Of a DNA stretch of 64,000 nt, positions 39,998 to 51,172 are shown in pieces. Below the pieces are notes generated by a model. It was not told where the DNA came from, did not search any database, and saw nothing but the letters and a program-made list of their open reading frames with translations. The DNA is from Lichenostomus cassidix. Its lineage: Eukaryota > Chordata > Aves > Passeriformes > Meliphagidae. The DNA lies in NCBI GenBank assembly GCA_008360975.2, contig CM039180.1:9267122-9331121 (forward strand), written 5' to 3'. The stretch's first letter is position 1; every line of letters begins with the position of its first letter. The translations under genes and the position numbers were made by a program.

Positions 39998-42900
39998 TGC
40001 CTACTATTTGCAGTAATACTGAATTATTTATTGCAATAAGATCATGTTATCTTGTTTTTCTGAAGCATAGCTGCCTGCTGGAGGATGAACTTCTGGTTCT
40101 TAAAATAGCATTAAAAGAATCCAGCAGAAACATATTTCTTTCTACAACAGCACTGTGTTAGACAGAAGATTATGTCTGCACAAGCTTCATGGGTTACTGT
40201 GGAGGTGTTCTTGACAGTGACAAGGTCCTCATCAGCCTTCCCAAGCCCTTGTGTTTTCTCCTGGGATCACACACCAAAGTCCTGTCTATGTTTACATGGT
40301 CAAAATCTCTCTTTTCACAGAAAACCCAATCCCAGTTATTAAATCCAAACAACTCTAAGTAGATGTTATTAATTCCATCTCTGAGAGATGAAATCTAAGA
40401 TCACAGAAAGCTACTAAAGAACATGGATGTTGTGAGATAACCCATGTTTTTGTGTTCTCTTTAATCATGTCTCATATTTTAAAGCTGTAATTTTTTCCTT
40501 TATTTGAATCAACTTATGAAGACTTGGATTGGAATCTCAGATTAGTTAGATTGTATGACATGCTACTATATGTTCTAACTCTCTAAATATTCCAAACATA
40601 GCCTAATATAGCTGAATATAAGATTTTGGGTTTTTTAATACAGCTATATAGGAGTATTGGAGTTGCTTGATTCTGAAATGTATTAAATCTCATTACTCCA
40701 TATTAGAGATAACCATCCAAGTCTAAGTCGTTAGATACCTATCAGACAAACAGTAGTAAAGTAAATGAAAAAAAAAATCCTTTATTCTTTTAATAAACAC
40801 TGTACAGAGCCCTCAGAGGTTCATTAATTTAATCTCTCAGTGTATCAAAAAGGTAAAGACCTAAGGAAATTATGCATCTCTTCAGTAGACCAATATCAGT
40901 GGAAGCTGTTTAGAAGGACTTTCCTCTGATTTAAAATCTTTCACCATAAAATATCTGACTCCTGAAGCTCCAGAAGAGCATTTGCCACCTATTTTGTGAA
41001 CAATGATTTCATCTGTAAATTTCGTTTGGAAAGAAAAATGCTGGGAAATACTTGTTAGTATTTTTTCTCCTTGTATTTTAATTCCACTACTGTGTCAGCC
41101 CCAGTCACTCTTCTGGAACAGAAGGAGCCCATATCACTTTATACACAATCATGAAACAAAATGTCAGTTTATGTATTTTCCTGATTCTCTTTTCTGGCCA
41201 TCTGGCATCCGTTCAGGAAATTACTCAAGTATGATGTTTATCAAGTAGCAGCATTTAGGCATCTCATATTTAAATTTCCAAATTTAACCTACTCATACAT
41301 TATCCATCTATGTGAAAAGACACAGTTAACCTCAGAAAGCAATTCAACTTATTCTAAGATAAAAGTGTAAATTATTTCAGAACTTTTCATTTAGACAATT
41401 GAACTGGCTGAAATTCTTCCCATTCTCCATTGAGATTTACTTGCCCATTTAATGCATTGCTGAATTAGTTGGTGGGAGGCAACTACTTACTTCTGTCTTG
41501 GGTAATTCTGTTTGACAGCAGGCATTTGATTAAAAAGGAATGGGAGCACAATCCATACTTATCAATCTCTGGAACTGACAACAACAGTGCAGATGACACA
41601 TCCTCTGATTTACAGCAGCAGTCAATTAAAACTAATAGCAAAACTAATTAACCTTTCACAATGCAGAGTGTGACAGTTCTACAAGAACAACAGCTTTGGT
41701 GTTGCCATCACCATAGCAAATTCAAACTCCTTGACTTCTCAAATACCTTGAAGCAATTTAGTTAATAAACACCACTTTTTAATTGTTAATGAATTATTAA
41801 TAAGTATGGTCCCCCCCAAAAGAGGTGTGCAGTCATTTAAAAAACCCCATGGATGTATTTAATCATATGTATATTTATAGATATATTTAAGAATTGGTTG
41901 CCTGCAGTTGGCGTGTTGCAAAAATGAAAAAAATGATGCTGTGTGTGACTGTGGTCCTCTTGCGGTACTCCAGTAAGTGTGCATTTGATGTATATGAAGC
42001 AGGTAAAATATCACACTACTTCAGCTTAAATATCTTACCTTTTCAATTTTTACTCTAGCATATGGTTGTAGAAGGTCTTTTTTCCACTCCTTATTTCCTA
42101 AGCTAAATTAGACAGTAATTTTTTGTGCTTTACTATGTGGTTCCTTGCTACTGTGATAATCCTGTTTTGCACCTCTTTCATCTGAAAATTATTTTTATTG
42201 AGGAAAATGGTACTACTCAAGTTAAAAATTATTTTTCAATTTCTTGGAAAACCATATTAGTACTTTCTTAAAAAGACATGCAATATTGTTTTCTCAGAAC
42301 TGCATTGTATCATTTATCATCATCTAGTGTACCAAGATACCTGCAACCAGTTCCATTCTCACGTCATTTATGATTGATGTTTTCTGAACTTGACTGGGTT
42401 CTGTATTTTAATTTATTTCTACCAATGCAACCCTTGGGGTTATCCAATTCCATGATACCCTGAGGAAATTTATTTCTGTCACAGCAAGGAATATTCATGT
42501 CCATCTCAGCTCACTCTGAACACTGACCAGCTCTTAGATGGTTCAATATTAAACATTCCCTTAATCACTCTCTCACTTTCATTTAAAGAATTAACTCCAC
42601 AAAACAAGGCACATCTGCTCTATTATTGCACATTCATTAAAGGACAGATGTAATGAACATATATGAGAAAGAGAGGAAAGCTAAGCCATAGAATAGGGAT
42701 CTCTTCTGAGTCTAAAACATGCTGGTGGATTCTGAAGTGGTGATTTATTTTAGTGCAATGTTTCATAATGCTGGTGTTAAGGCTCATTCACTCATGCTGT
42801 GGGAGAAATGAAAATTAGTATGGAAGCACAAGAAAGGTATCATGCTTCACATGTTTGCAGCTGTAGATCATTGTTTGCCCCACGAGGCTTAAATAGTGAA

Positions 42901-44995
42901 GTACAATTGTTTGTCCTAAAGAGTATGTGAGGATACAGAGTAGTCCATGGAAAATTTCCACATGCTGAGAAATGGTGTTGGAATATTCAAACACAATTTA
43001 CTGGAAGCATTTATCCTTTTTTTCTGGCTTGCAACATCAGAAGTGGCATCCAAACCACCTCATCTTAAGTCTAATGCACACCTAAGTGAAAAAGGAGGTA
43101 ATAAAGCAATCAAGAGAAGGTCCTAACAACTAATGCAGTAGAGCTTAAAGGAGGGAGAGGGAAAAAAGAAAATAAGCCAAGTACCTTTTTCCAGAAAAAA
43201 ACTCTGATTAACTAAAGATTGCCTGAAACTAACATTAGGTTTGCCCTACAGCTGTCCATGCTGGGCTTTTTTCATGATCAAGGACTGGAGTCAGTGCAAG
43301 AACCAATGCTGATCGCAAATTCAGATTTAAACAACACCTTTACAATGTGTCATATCTTCATCTGTGGTTTGAGAACTGTATTTACAGAGAAAAGGAGGCA
43401 TTAAAATTTTGTCTTGTATCTCTTTCAAGTCATTCAAAATCCACAGTTTAACCAAGATAGGCCCGATGGGAGCTCAACATGTTCCAGAAAAAAAGGCATT
43501 ATAACAGATTAATGAATAACAACAGAGACATTGCTGGCCATTCCCTCTTTGATCCCAGCCACCACTGATCTTTTCTGCTGCCATCACAAGATAAAGGATT
43601 CATTGTCTTTGCACGACCCTATGGCAGAGAGAAGGATGCTATTATTTCATAATCAAACCTATAGGAATTGTTTTATCATGAATAAATATTGTGAAAGTGT
43701 CTCTTACCTTATAACAGGTCTTCTCCCACCTTACAAACAGTAGGTGAAATGCTAACCCAGCTGAAGCTGAATTACTAATTTTTTATGGACTGTAACAGTT
43801 AAATTCCAGCTCCAGTTTGTGGGGACAATTGGAGGCCTAGGTTGTTACCATGGTTATTCATTATTACATTTTTATTGATCCCCAAAACTATTTTGAGTAG
43901 AAAAACCAGAAAAATAAAAAAGCAATAGAATTGACATCTGTGAAACAGCAGCTGTCACTTTTAGAGGGGGTTATTCAAATATGGTTATACATTTGTGATA
44001 CAAAAAGCAATCTCTTCATGCCAATTGGCAACTCAATACTCTCTAATTGAGAACCTTCTCCAGATATAATTGTTTACTTTCTGCAGAGTTGCTTTGCACC
44101 TTAAACATCTTGGCACAGGCTTCTAGAATTTCCAGTAATGTGCTAAAGCTCCAGCCTGCTGGCACCAGAAACTAGGTAATAAAGAATCCCATGGGCTTTA
44201 TGGTTTGGTTTCTTTTGAACTAATGTCTAAAGAGAAGAGGAAGGTGAAATAATATTTTCAGTAGCAGGACAATAGATACAGAAGCCCAACCCCCCCTATG
44301 ACATGATGTTAGTATAGAGAGCATTGAGCTGAGGACAGGGGCTCTGCTGCCACCACCATACACATTTAGAAGATGTAGCCCTGCTCCACTCTGCCTGGCT
44401 TCTGTAAAGCCTTGTGGGAGGACAGGCAGAGGAAAGGCAAAATAACTTTTCCTGTACTTCTTTCTGTGCTTTCTCTCCATCTCTGAACTGATTTAGAGAA
44501 AAATCAAAAAAATGTAGAAATAAGGGGCCAGAAATAATAATATTTCTGCCCACATAAGTAGGGAAATTACCTTTATTTTTCAAGGTGACTGTAAGCACTT
44601 TCCTTTAAACTGTGTGAATGATATAGCTCCATATATGTAGGAAGGTGAAATGAAATGCTGACTTCACCAGCCTTACTTCATTGCCTTTGAATATCTTTTA
44701 ACATTCTATTGAATGTTCTTTCTTCTTTTCTTACTTTTTTTTTTTTTTAATGAGATGAGTTCCAAATCTTGTAGTAAATGTTTCTGAAAAGGTGAATTGC
44801 AGTGACCGTTATGTGACTTGTAATAACTCCTAGAGAAATTTCTATTCTTGGGAAAAAAGCTCCACTGAGGCAAATACATTCTGAAGCATATAATCTTGTT
44901 ATACAAGTGTACTGCATGTACCTACCACTTGTTCTTCCAAGCTACACATTATCCCTACACTCCTGACTAAAAACTATAGCTATAAAAATAAGGAA

Positions 44996-45054
44996 AAAAA
45001 ACCAAAACCAAAAACTCCAAATTAAAAACAAACAAAACAAAAAATAAAACCCAG
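44996..45054. repeat. A-rich A/C tract shortly upstream of the first C2B exon
   Basis: A runs with scattered C end about 80 nt before the acceptor of the exon at 45137. On the + strand it is purine-rich and is not part of the pyrimidine tract used by that acceptor. Confidence 0.65.
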
Positions 45055-45136
45055 AAAATTTTACTTCTCTCCACATTATAAAGATACATTCAGTTTCCTT
45101 TTTCATTAATGGAGGTTGCTTTTTCTGCTTTTCCAG

Positions 45137-45271
45137 GTAAAACACAGGTTATGGGTGAAATCAAGATTGCATTAAAGAAGGAAATGAAGACAGATGGAGA
45201 GCAGCTGATAGTAGAAATCCTTCAGTGCAGGAATATCACATACAAATTTAAATCTCCAGATCATCTACCAG
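45137..45271 (+). CDS. PCLO: PCLO exon encoding the N-terminal half of the C2B domain
   Basis: This 135-nt exon lies between the acceptor ttttccag and the donor CCAG|gtatca. It completes a Gly codon (G+GT), encodes residues 71-114 and leaves one G. Readable motifs are [14 protein letters not shown], then [18 protein letters not shown] and SPDHLP. These are the first beta strands of the C2 fold, with the first loop at SPDHLPD completed by the next exon. The sequence is essentially that of Piccolo C2B in mammals. The exon is a multiple of three with matching flanking phases, so skipping it would keep the frame but delete the first half of C2B. RIM-family C2B domains are the nearest relatives, but the sequence identifies Piccolo rather than RIM. 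Confidence 0.96.
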
Positions 45272-45881
45272 GTATCACAAAGAAAACAACTTCACAATAC
45301 TTTGAAATCATTAAGGAGGTTGTATCTTAAGTCATTTAACATCATCGTTAAAATGGAAAAGAAAATGTTTTCTTAGCCAGGATGACATATTCTACAGGAC
45401 TCTTTTTGAAGTGCTTCTTTTCTCCTACAAGCAAATTTAATGAAAGTAAAAACATTTTATAGAAGCAAATTAACTCTCGAAAGTTAATCCTCTTTTTAAT
45501 TTACTTTTTATTTTTTAAAACTAATTCATTTGTGACTTTAGTAAAAATATAAATCCCTAGGTTATCAAAGAACAGTTATAACTAGCAGACAATTGCATTT
45601 TTGTGAAAATGCTTTTTAAGAACAAAAATCTCATATTCATAATAATATTTTCATACATAGATAAAGACATCAAGGTATTTGTTCCTTTAATGAGACCATT
45701 ACAATCACAAAATAGTTCCCTTGGATTTAGTGGGGTGGGTTAATTTCTTCACCATGTGAATGAGAGTAGAATATGACTTTGTAAAATATCATTTTTTCAC
45801 AAAAATTCCCCTCTGTTGAAATTGTTAATAATAATAATTTAAAAGCTTCTGTATTTAACTCCGTGAACTATTCTCCCCCAG
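45272..45881 (+). other. PCLO: PCLO short intron, 610 nt
   Basis: This short intron (donor gtatca, acceptor ttctcccccag) splits the Asp codon of the first C2B loop. It is AT-rich with no recognisable repeat. The open reading frame continues a short way past the donor before a stop, so intron retention would truncate the protein within C2B. Confidence 0.9.
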
Positions 45882-46027
45882 ACCTGTATGTGAAGCTGTA
45901 TGTTGTCAATATCTCCACCCAAAAGAGAGTAATTAAGAAGAAAACCAGGGTATGCAGGCATGACCGAGAGCCTTCGTTCAATGAAACATTTAGATTTAGC
46001 TTGAGTCCTGCTGGGCATTCTCTTCAG
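45882..46027 (+). CDS. PCLO: PCLO exon encoding the central C2B beta strands and Lys-rich patch
   Basis: This 146-nt exon is bounded by the acceptor ctcccccag and the donor CTTCAG|gtaact. It completes Asp115 (G+AC) and encodes residues 116-163, beginning [13 protein letters not shown] and continuing through [20 protein letters not shown] to [15 protein letters not shown] is the typical C2 strand after loop 1. KRVIKKKTR is a basic strand that in many C2B domains contacts acidic lipids or partner proteins (family knowledge). PSFNETFRF is the hallmark strand after loop 2. It ends at a codon boundary. The match to Piccolo is close across the full exon. Confidence 0.96.
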
Positions 46028-46489
46028 GTAACTCTGCATTTTATTAAATCCTAATTTTGGATGTTGTCTATGCTGTGCCAAGGGCATTTGAGCTCAATCT
46101 TCTACCCCAGTTGTTTGCTGAAAAAACTACGAACAAAGTAACACAGTTATGTAATAATGGAAATATCAGGCTAGAGGAGGCATTAAATGATGGATTTCTC
46201 CATCATACCACACTGAGGAAGAGTATTTATAGATCAGGCCTGAAAATTTTAGGCTTGATCTGTTCTTAAAATCCCCCAGGGAAGGGAGTTGTACATGCCT
46301 TCCAAGAATAATTTTCTATGTATTTAGAAACTTTAGTGCAATATCAAAATTAAATATGTCATATTTTTAAATTAAGCTCACTTATCCTTAAGTATCCTCA
46401 CAAAGTACAGAGCAAAACTGATCTGCTTTCCTTTTAATTTTTTTTAAAAAAAGGGTTTACTTTGAAAGGCTGTTATCTCTCTCTACTTT

Positions 46490-46640
46490 TTCAGGCTAAG
46501 TCAACCAAATTTCTTTGATATGTCCTTTTATCTAAGTGCCTAATCATTCTATCATTCTCTCCAGTTCTCCAACTTCTTTAAAAGCTGTGGTACCTAGAAT
46601 TAGACACAATAGTTATAATCTCAGACACTGAGAATTGTTG
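46490..46640 (-). mobile_element. Probable old CR1-like fragment, - strand
   Basis: The stretch from tcaggctaagtcaaccaaat through ctctccagttctccaacttc to gtacctagaattagacacaa follows, with many substitutions, the order of motifs in the antisense CR1 3' coding region (compare the clearer copy at 57280-57440). Boundaries are uncertain; it could be another LINE of the same clade. Confidence 0.45.
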
Positions 46641-47439
46641 ATTACACCAAGACAGATATTCTCTGTTACATTTGGAATGGAGTTGACTTTTAGTCAGTCT
46701 GTGACACATCAAATGATGCATGGAACTGGCTCAGGAATAGTCCCTCTCCTGTGTTTTAGTTGCTTAGACAGATTTGCTCTTGTGGCCAGATTTGCTTTTT
46801 TTTTAGACAGGTTGGATTCAATTTGTCTACCTTCATTTATTTTCAAATTAGGAGATAACAAGTATAAGCCAGATATTCAGGCTTCCTCCAGTCAGTGGAG
46901 AGGGATAGACAATTCAAGGGGTATCTGCATGCCAATCTTAAAAATAAATGGAAGGATTTGTTGGGCATATCAGCATCCACTTAGTGTACCTTTAAATCTG
47001 TCAGTCCAGCCTGAATAAGACAGCTACATTTTGGTGACCATAGTTAGTCTGGGTTATCTAACTGCCTACATTAGGCTTATTGATTGTATCATTAACATTA
47101 CAGTCAAAATGGATGTTACTTACAAAACAAGACCCCCAAAAATAAATACTGGTTTTCACATGTTAAGGTGTCTTAAAATCTTATTGTTTCAATAGATTCA
47201 ATAAAAGGCTATTTAAGAATTCATATTTTCTGGGGTAATCCAAAGTGATCAATAAAGTCTTGCCAAAGTTTAAGAGCTCCTGTAATAAATTTGCTTTCAG
47301 TGGTTATTTGAAGCCAAAATCAGTAAAGAATTCAGAGCCCTATGGAAAAATAATCCATCGAGTTTTAAGGAGTGAGATACTGAGGGACATATCCATAGGA
47401 ATAGTAATCCTGAGACTTGACAACATGTCCTCTGAAACT

Positions 47440-47828
47440 CTGTGATATAAAGACGAGAGGAGACTGAGGGGAGACCTCATTTTGCTCTTCAACACCCTCA
47501 CAAGCGGAAGCAGAAGGGCAGGCACTGAACTGCACATGTTATCACCAGTGACAGCACTTGAAGAAATAGCCTGAAGCTGTCAGGGGAGGTTTAGGTTGAA
47601 TATCAGCAGAAAGTTTTTCATCCAGAGCGTGGTTGGACACTGAAACAGCTCCCCGAGGAAGTGATCACAACACCAGTCTGACAGAGTTCAAGAAACATTT
47701 GGACAATGCTCTCAGGCACAGGGTGTGATTGTTTGGCATGTCCTCAACAGGGCCAGGAGGTGAACTCCATGACCTTAATTCATAACTTTAAACTCAGCAT
47801 ATTCTATGATTTTATGATTCTATGATAT
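47440..47828 (+). mobile_element. CR1 LINE fragment, 3' end, + strand
   Basis: The copy begins near agacgagaggagactgaggg, proceeds through ggtttaggttgaatatcagc and tggttggacactgaaacagc, then ggccaggaggtgaactccat, and ends with tattctatgattttatgatt plus ctatgat, the CR1 terminal octamer repeat. It is 5'-truncated and has no intact frame. It lies in the last PCLO intron in the sense direction. Confidence 0.88.
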
Positions 47829-50274
47829 ATGCAGATATTGCACACCAGAGCTAAGAAAGAGAATGAAGGTTGTAAAAGTATCCTGTGAAAGTATCAATGA
47901 ACAAGTTTAAAACAAAGAAAAAGTGTCTCTGCTTCATGAAAATTGGAGTTTGAGCTGTAAAATGTATTGCCTTTATATATTGTGAATGCTAAATATTTTC
48001 ACATAAAAAAGTAACTGGAGAAAATGAAAGAAATGTATGGCTGAAAGACATCAAATTCTGTTAAATACAAACATACTGCCTGTGAGTCAGTAAGTCAATG
48101 GTCCACAGATCTCAGTAGGTGTTTGAGAGAGTGTCACTGCTTAATTGCCTTGTTCTTATATTCTGCCTTATACACTGCCCTCTGCACTTTTGGAAGCAAA
48201 ATATTTGCTTGGAGAGAGCTGTTCTCTGACTCAGTGCATCTGTTTTTATGTGCTCTTCAAGCTTAACAGTCAATTTGTTCCTATGGCAAAGCACAAAGCT
48301 GGATGATTTGAATGACAAATTTGAGTAATGAACATTTAGGGCCAAAGAGATGGACACAGTCAAAAGAGATTTGGGGGAGAGGGAAATGAAACGAAACCAG
48401 ATTTTATAGAACAAAAATGGAACTGGAAGATGATAGGAGGAACTAACATCAAAGAGAGGGAGTAAGATGAGATCAAACACGATAACAATAGAAGATACAA
48501 TGTAAAGAGCTGTGAGAACCAACAAGGGGCAGAAATTAAGACAAGGGACTGTAGTCTAAAAATCAGCAGCAAGAGCTGTGAATATTAAAACATAAAAATG
48601 GGACCATGGGCTGCTGAGGGGGAAAAAAAAAAAAAAAACTTGAATTGTCTAGTACAGAGTATTGGGAATAAATAAAAACCAAAGACTCTGGGTTTTAGAA
48701 ACTAAGACTAGCTGATTCAGGATAACAAGACTGGAATTTAAGGCCTGGAGCAGAGAAGAAACAAGGATGAGAGACAGAAAAGCTGGAGAAGATAGATCCC
48801 AGGGTTCCACCTGGGAGGAGTAGGGAGAAGGATCAAGGACAGAAATAATGAAAAATTGGATAAAATTTTTTTCTGTCCCAAAACTGTTGATGTATAAGAA
48901 TGAAAACATTCTGAGGAAAACATTTTGACAGGTTTCAGACAGGCACTTTCCTCAACCCCTGGCAGCTTTTTCCTCGCTTCTCTGATTTCCCTGTTCCTTG
49001 GCAGCTCACCTGGGACCCTTCTGGAAAGAACTAATCTCTGGCTCCTGGCTCCCTGCAATTAGAAATACGTAATGTCCTATGTGAGGCTAATCAGAAAAGC
49101 CCAGAAGAATGTATTATACAGATGTTCTGGTTTGGCTTTCCAGCTTCTGGGCAGTCCATCCTTCAGCAAACACCAAACCTAGGGACCTAGAAAGCCATCA
49201 GCAGGGGGGGCAGACTGCCTATTTTCCTCAAGGACAGGCTTTCTGATGAATGGAGTTTCCTAATGCTTCAGTGCCTAAGAGTTTTCCCTCCTCAAACCTG
49301 TTGACTAATAGCCATTAACTGTCTAAGCTGTCCAGGTACATACCTTACTTGCCAATTGATATCAAAACTGGACAAGGAAGTAGGAAACTTATCCAAGAAA
49401 ACCTATGCAAATTTATTCCCCTTTGAAATTTATTTAAAATTTTATTTGTGATATAAAGTTTGCAATTTTTGCTATGTTTCCCTAATTGGAATGGAAAAGT
49501 TTCAAAAATGTTGAAGTTCTTGATTACAGAAAATTCTAGTTCTTCTACAGTTCTGCTATGTGTCTATTGCCTTGTGGTTTCAGCAGAGTAAAATATTCCT
49601 GAGTTCTGTCATTTTTCCTCCAGCCTAGATCTTTGAAACCAAACAACAAAATGCCCTATTGTCTCTCCTGCTGGTTCACACAAAGAGTGTCAGCCTCCTC
49701 CTGTTATCAGTTACCTCCCTTGCCTGTTGCTCATAGAGGTCTGCTCAGTAACCATGAATATCACAAACCTGCTGCTAATCCTGTCATGGAAATGCAAATT
49801 TTCATTACTTCTTTCTCTTTTTAAAAAAGTTAGGATGTTAATTTAAAAAAAAAAAAATGCAAAAGCATTGTGCTTGTTAATTCAGTTACTCAAGAAGTAA
49901 GAAATGTTAATTTTTTTCTGAATATTTAACTACAACTCATGCCCTGAAGTATACATAACAAGAGCTGGTACTTCACCTGCATAAAACTTGATCTGGTAAC
50001 TTACAATTTGACCTTCTACTCATCTTTGGTAATCAGCAGGTAGACAAATTGTTCACCAATATTCAAGATTGTCATCTTCTAATTGCTATGTATCATGATA
50101 ATGAAACAGAAAGGGGAGAAGATCCAATTTTTCACAGGGCTTTCTGTGAAGGGAAAGTTGACTCTATATAAAAAGTTATGGTCAATGTTTCTTTTCTGTG
50201 TGTAGCATATTTGAGCTCAATGTTTCTGAATCTTTCATGTTTTGCTAGTATTATGTTACTATGCACATAGATAA

Positions 50275-50327
50275 ATTATTATTTTTATTATCATTATTAT
50301 TACTATTATTATGATTATTATTATTAC
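50275..50327. repeat. TTA/ATT trinucleotide microsatellite at the last splice acceptor
   Basis: Interrupted ATT/TTA repeats end 8 nt before the first base of the terminal coding exon and replace a normal uninterrupted pyrimidine tract. Likely length-variable. Confidence 0.85.
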
Positions 50328-50335
50328 TTTCACAG

Positions 50336-50476
50336 ATTCTGCTTGTCTCCAATGGAGGGAAGTTTATGAAAAAGACACTGATTGGGGAAGCTTATATCTG
50401 GCTTGACAAAGTGGATCTAAGGAAAAGAATAGTAAACTGGCACAAACTGTTGGTCAGCTCCACACAAACACACTGA
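50336..50476 (+). CDS. PCLO: PCLO terminal coding exon: end of C2B domain and stop codon
   Basis: The exon starts in phase 0 after ctttcacag. It encodes 46 residues (164-209 here): [20 protein letters not shown], then [19 protein letters not shown] and the tail VSSTQTH, followed by TGA at 50474-50476. LIGEAYIWL and NWHKL are the last two C2 strands, as in synaptotagmin, RIM and Piccolo C2 domains. The region where loop 3 would supply the Asp-x-Asp Ca2+ ligands reads SNGGKFMKK with no acidic residue, so canonical Ca2+ binding by this C2B is unlikely (inference from the family). The C-terminal QTH agrees with mammalian Piccolo as I remember it. Confidence 0.96.
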   Translation: MLLVSNGGKFMKKTLIGEAYIWLDKVDLRKRIVNWHKLLVSSTQTH

Positions 50477-51166
50477 GCAGAGCTGTCTGCTTAGGGCACA
50501 AAACCTGCAGAGTCTGCTCTAAACAGCATCACTTCAAGAATATAGTTTGATATCATTGTGTTTAGCTAGTCTTTCAGAATACAAAGTAGAAAAGAGCAGT
50601 CTCTGGGCTACAAAGCACACTTAAATGAGGGCTAGTACACTTATTTTTGCTGCAAAACACAGCAAAAGGAGAAGAAAATCTGGGCCCAGAAATTAAAGCG
50701 AGGCTGTTTGAAAAGAAGACTGATACGAGGGCTCCATGTTGTTGGACTCTTTGTGAAGAGAGTAACTGTGAAGTGAAGGAGATGATGAAGGCTGGAGGCA
50801 GTGCTAACGCAGAGCTCAGCTGCAGCTGGAGGAGTGTGATGGGAAGCGCAGTCTGGTTTTCTGTGCAACCAGGAGGAGATCATTTTATGCAAAAGCACCT
50901 AGGGTGACTGACTTTCCAAATCTCACTTGTTAAAAGTGCAAAACTTGCTCCTCTGCACCTTAGGATCTCTGATAATTTGCTGTAGTGAGATTACACCACT
51001 TGAGACAAACTGCAAGGTGTTTGCAAGAGTGGTAATGTTATTTTACATTACTTTTTTCCTTGTTTCTTTTTCCTTCAAAAACTATGCTGTGGAGAATCAA
51101 ATCGGATTGTTTCATTTGTTTCTGTGTGTCAACAATGGATATAAACCACTCTTCTAGAATGTAATG

Positions 51167-51172
51167 AATAAA
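51167..51172 (+). terminator. PCLO: Proximal poly(A) signal AATAAA
   Basis: A perfect AATAAA lies about 0.7 kb after the stop codon, in an AT-rich setting (gaatgtaatgaataaaat). It could produce a short 3' UTR form that lacks the downstream Pumilio sites. A second AATAAA at 51932-51937 is a further candidate. Use of either is inference. Confidence 0.45.

Larger units (their letters stand above)
11056..45136 (+). other. PCLO: PCLO large intron, 34 kb
   Basis: This intron separates the linker mini-exon from the first C2B exon (acceptor ctgcttttccag). It holds CR1 LINE fragments at about 15995-16384 (+) and 23645-24445 (-), several A-, C- or T/G-rich low-complexity tracts, an AT dinucleotide run near 39965-39997, G-quadruplex motifs at 26922-26938 and 29538-29557, and a perfect hairpin at 18793-18816. 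Two short segments bounded by good splice sites (39052-39134 and 41908-41972) are possible cryptic or alternative exons and are listed under findings. I see no nested gene: open frames are short, mutually overlapping and AT-driven. Confidence 0.85.
46028..50335 (+). other. PCLO: PCLO last intron, 4.3 kb
   Basis: The intron runs from the donor gtaact to the acceptor ctttcacag. It contains a probable old CR1 fragment near 46490-46640 (-), a clear CR1 3' end at about 47440-47828 (+), a poly-A run near 48620-48638, and a TTA/ATT-type microsatellite at about 50275-50327 that abuts the final acceptor. Open frames of 127 and 137 codons at 46635-47018 (+) and 48112-48525 (-) have no recognisable protein features and no splice or coding context, so I treat them as chance. 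Confidence 0.88.

Noticed and set aside
46635..47018. 127-codon + strand frame in the last intron
   Set aside because: No domain, no splice or promoter context, and it lies next to old repeat sequence; consistent with chance.
48112..48525. 137-codon - strand frame
   Set aside because: Composition is Leu/Ser-rich from pyrimidine-rich sequence, no recognisable motif, and another frame overlaps it.
49120..49160. A ttctggtttggct motif reminiscent of the start of some songbird LTRs
   Set aside because: Only a dozen bases agree and the following sequence does not continue the match, so an LTR call is not supported.
50647..50907. 86-codon frame just after the PCLO stop
   Set aside because: It lies in the 3' UTR and is paired with an equally long antisense frame; no resemblance to a known protein.
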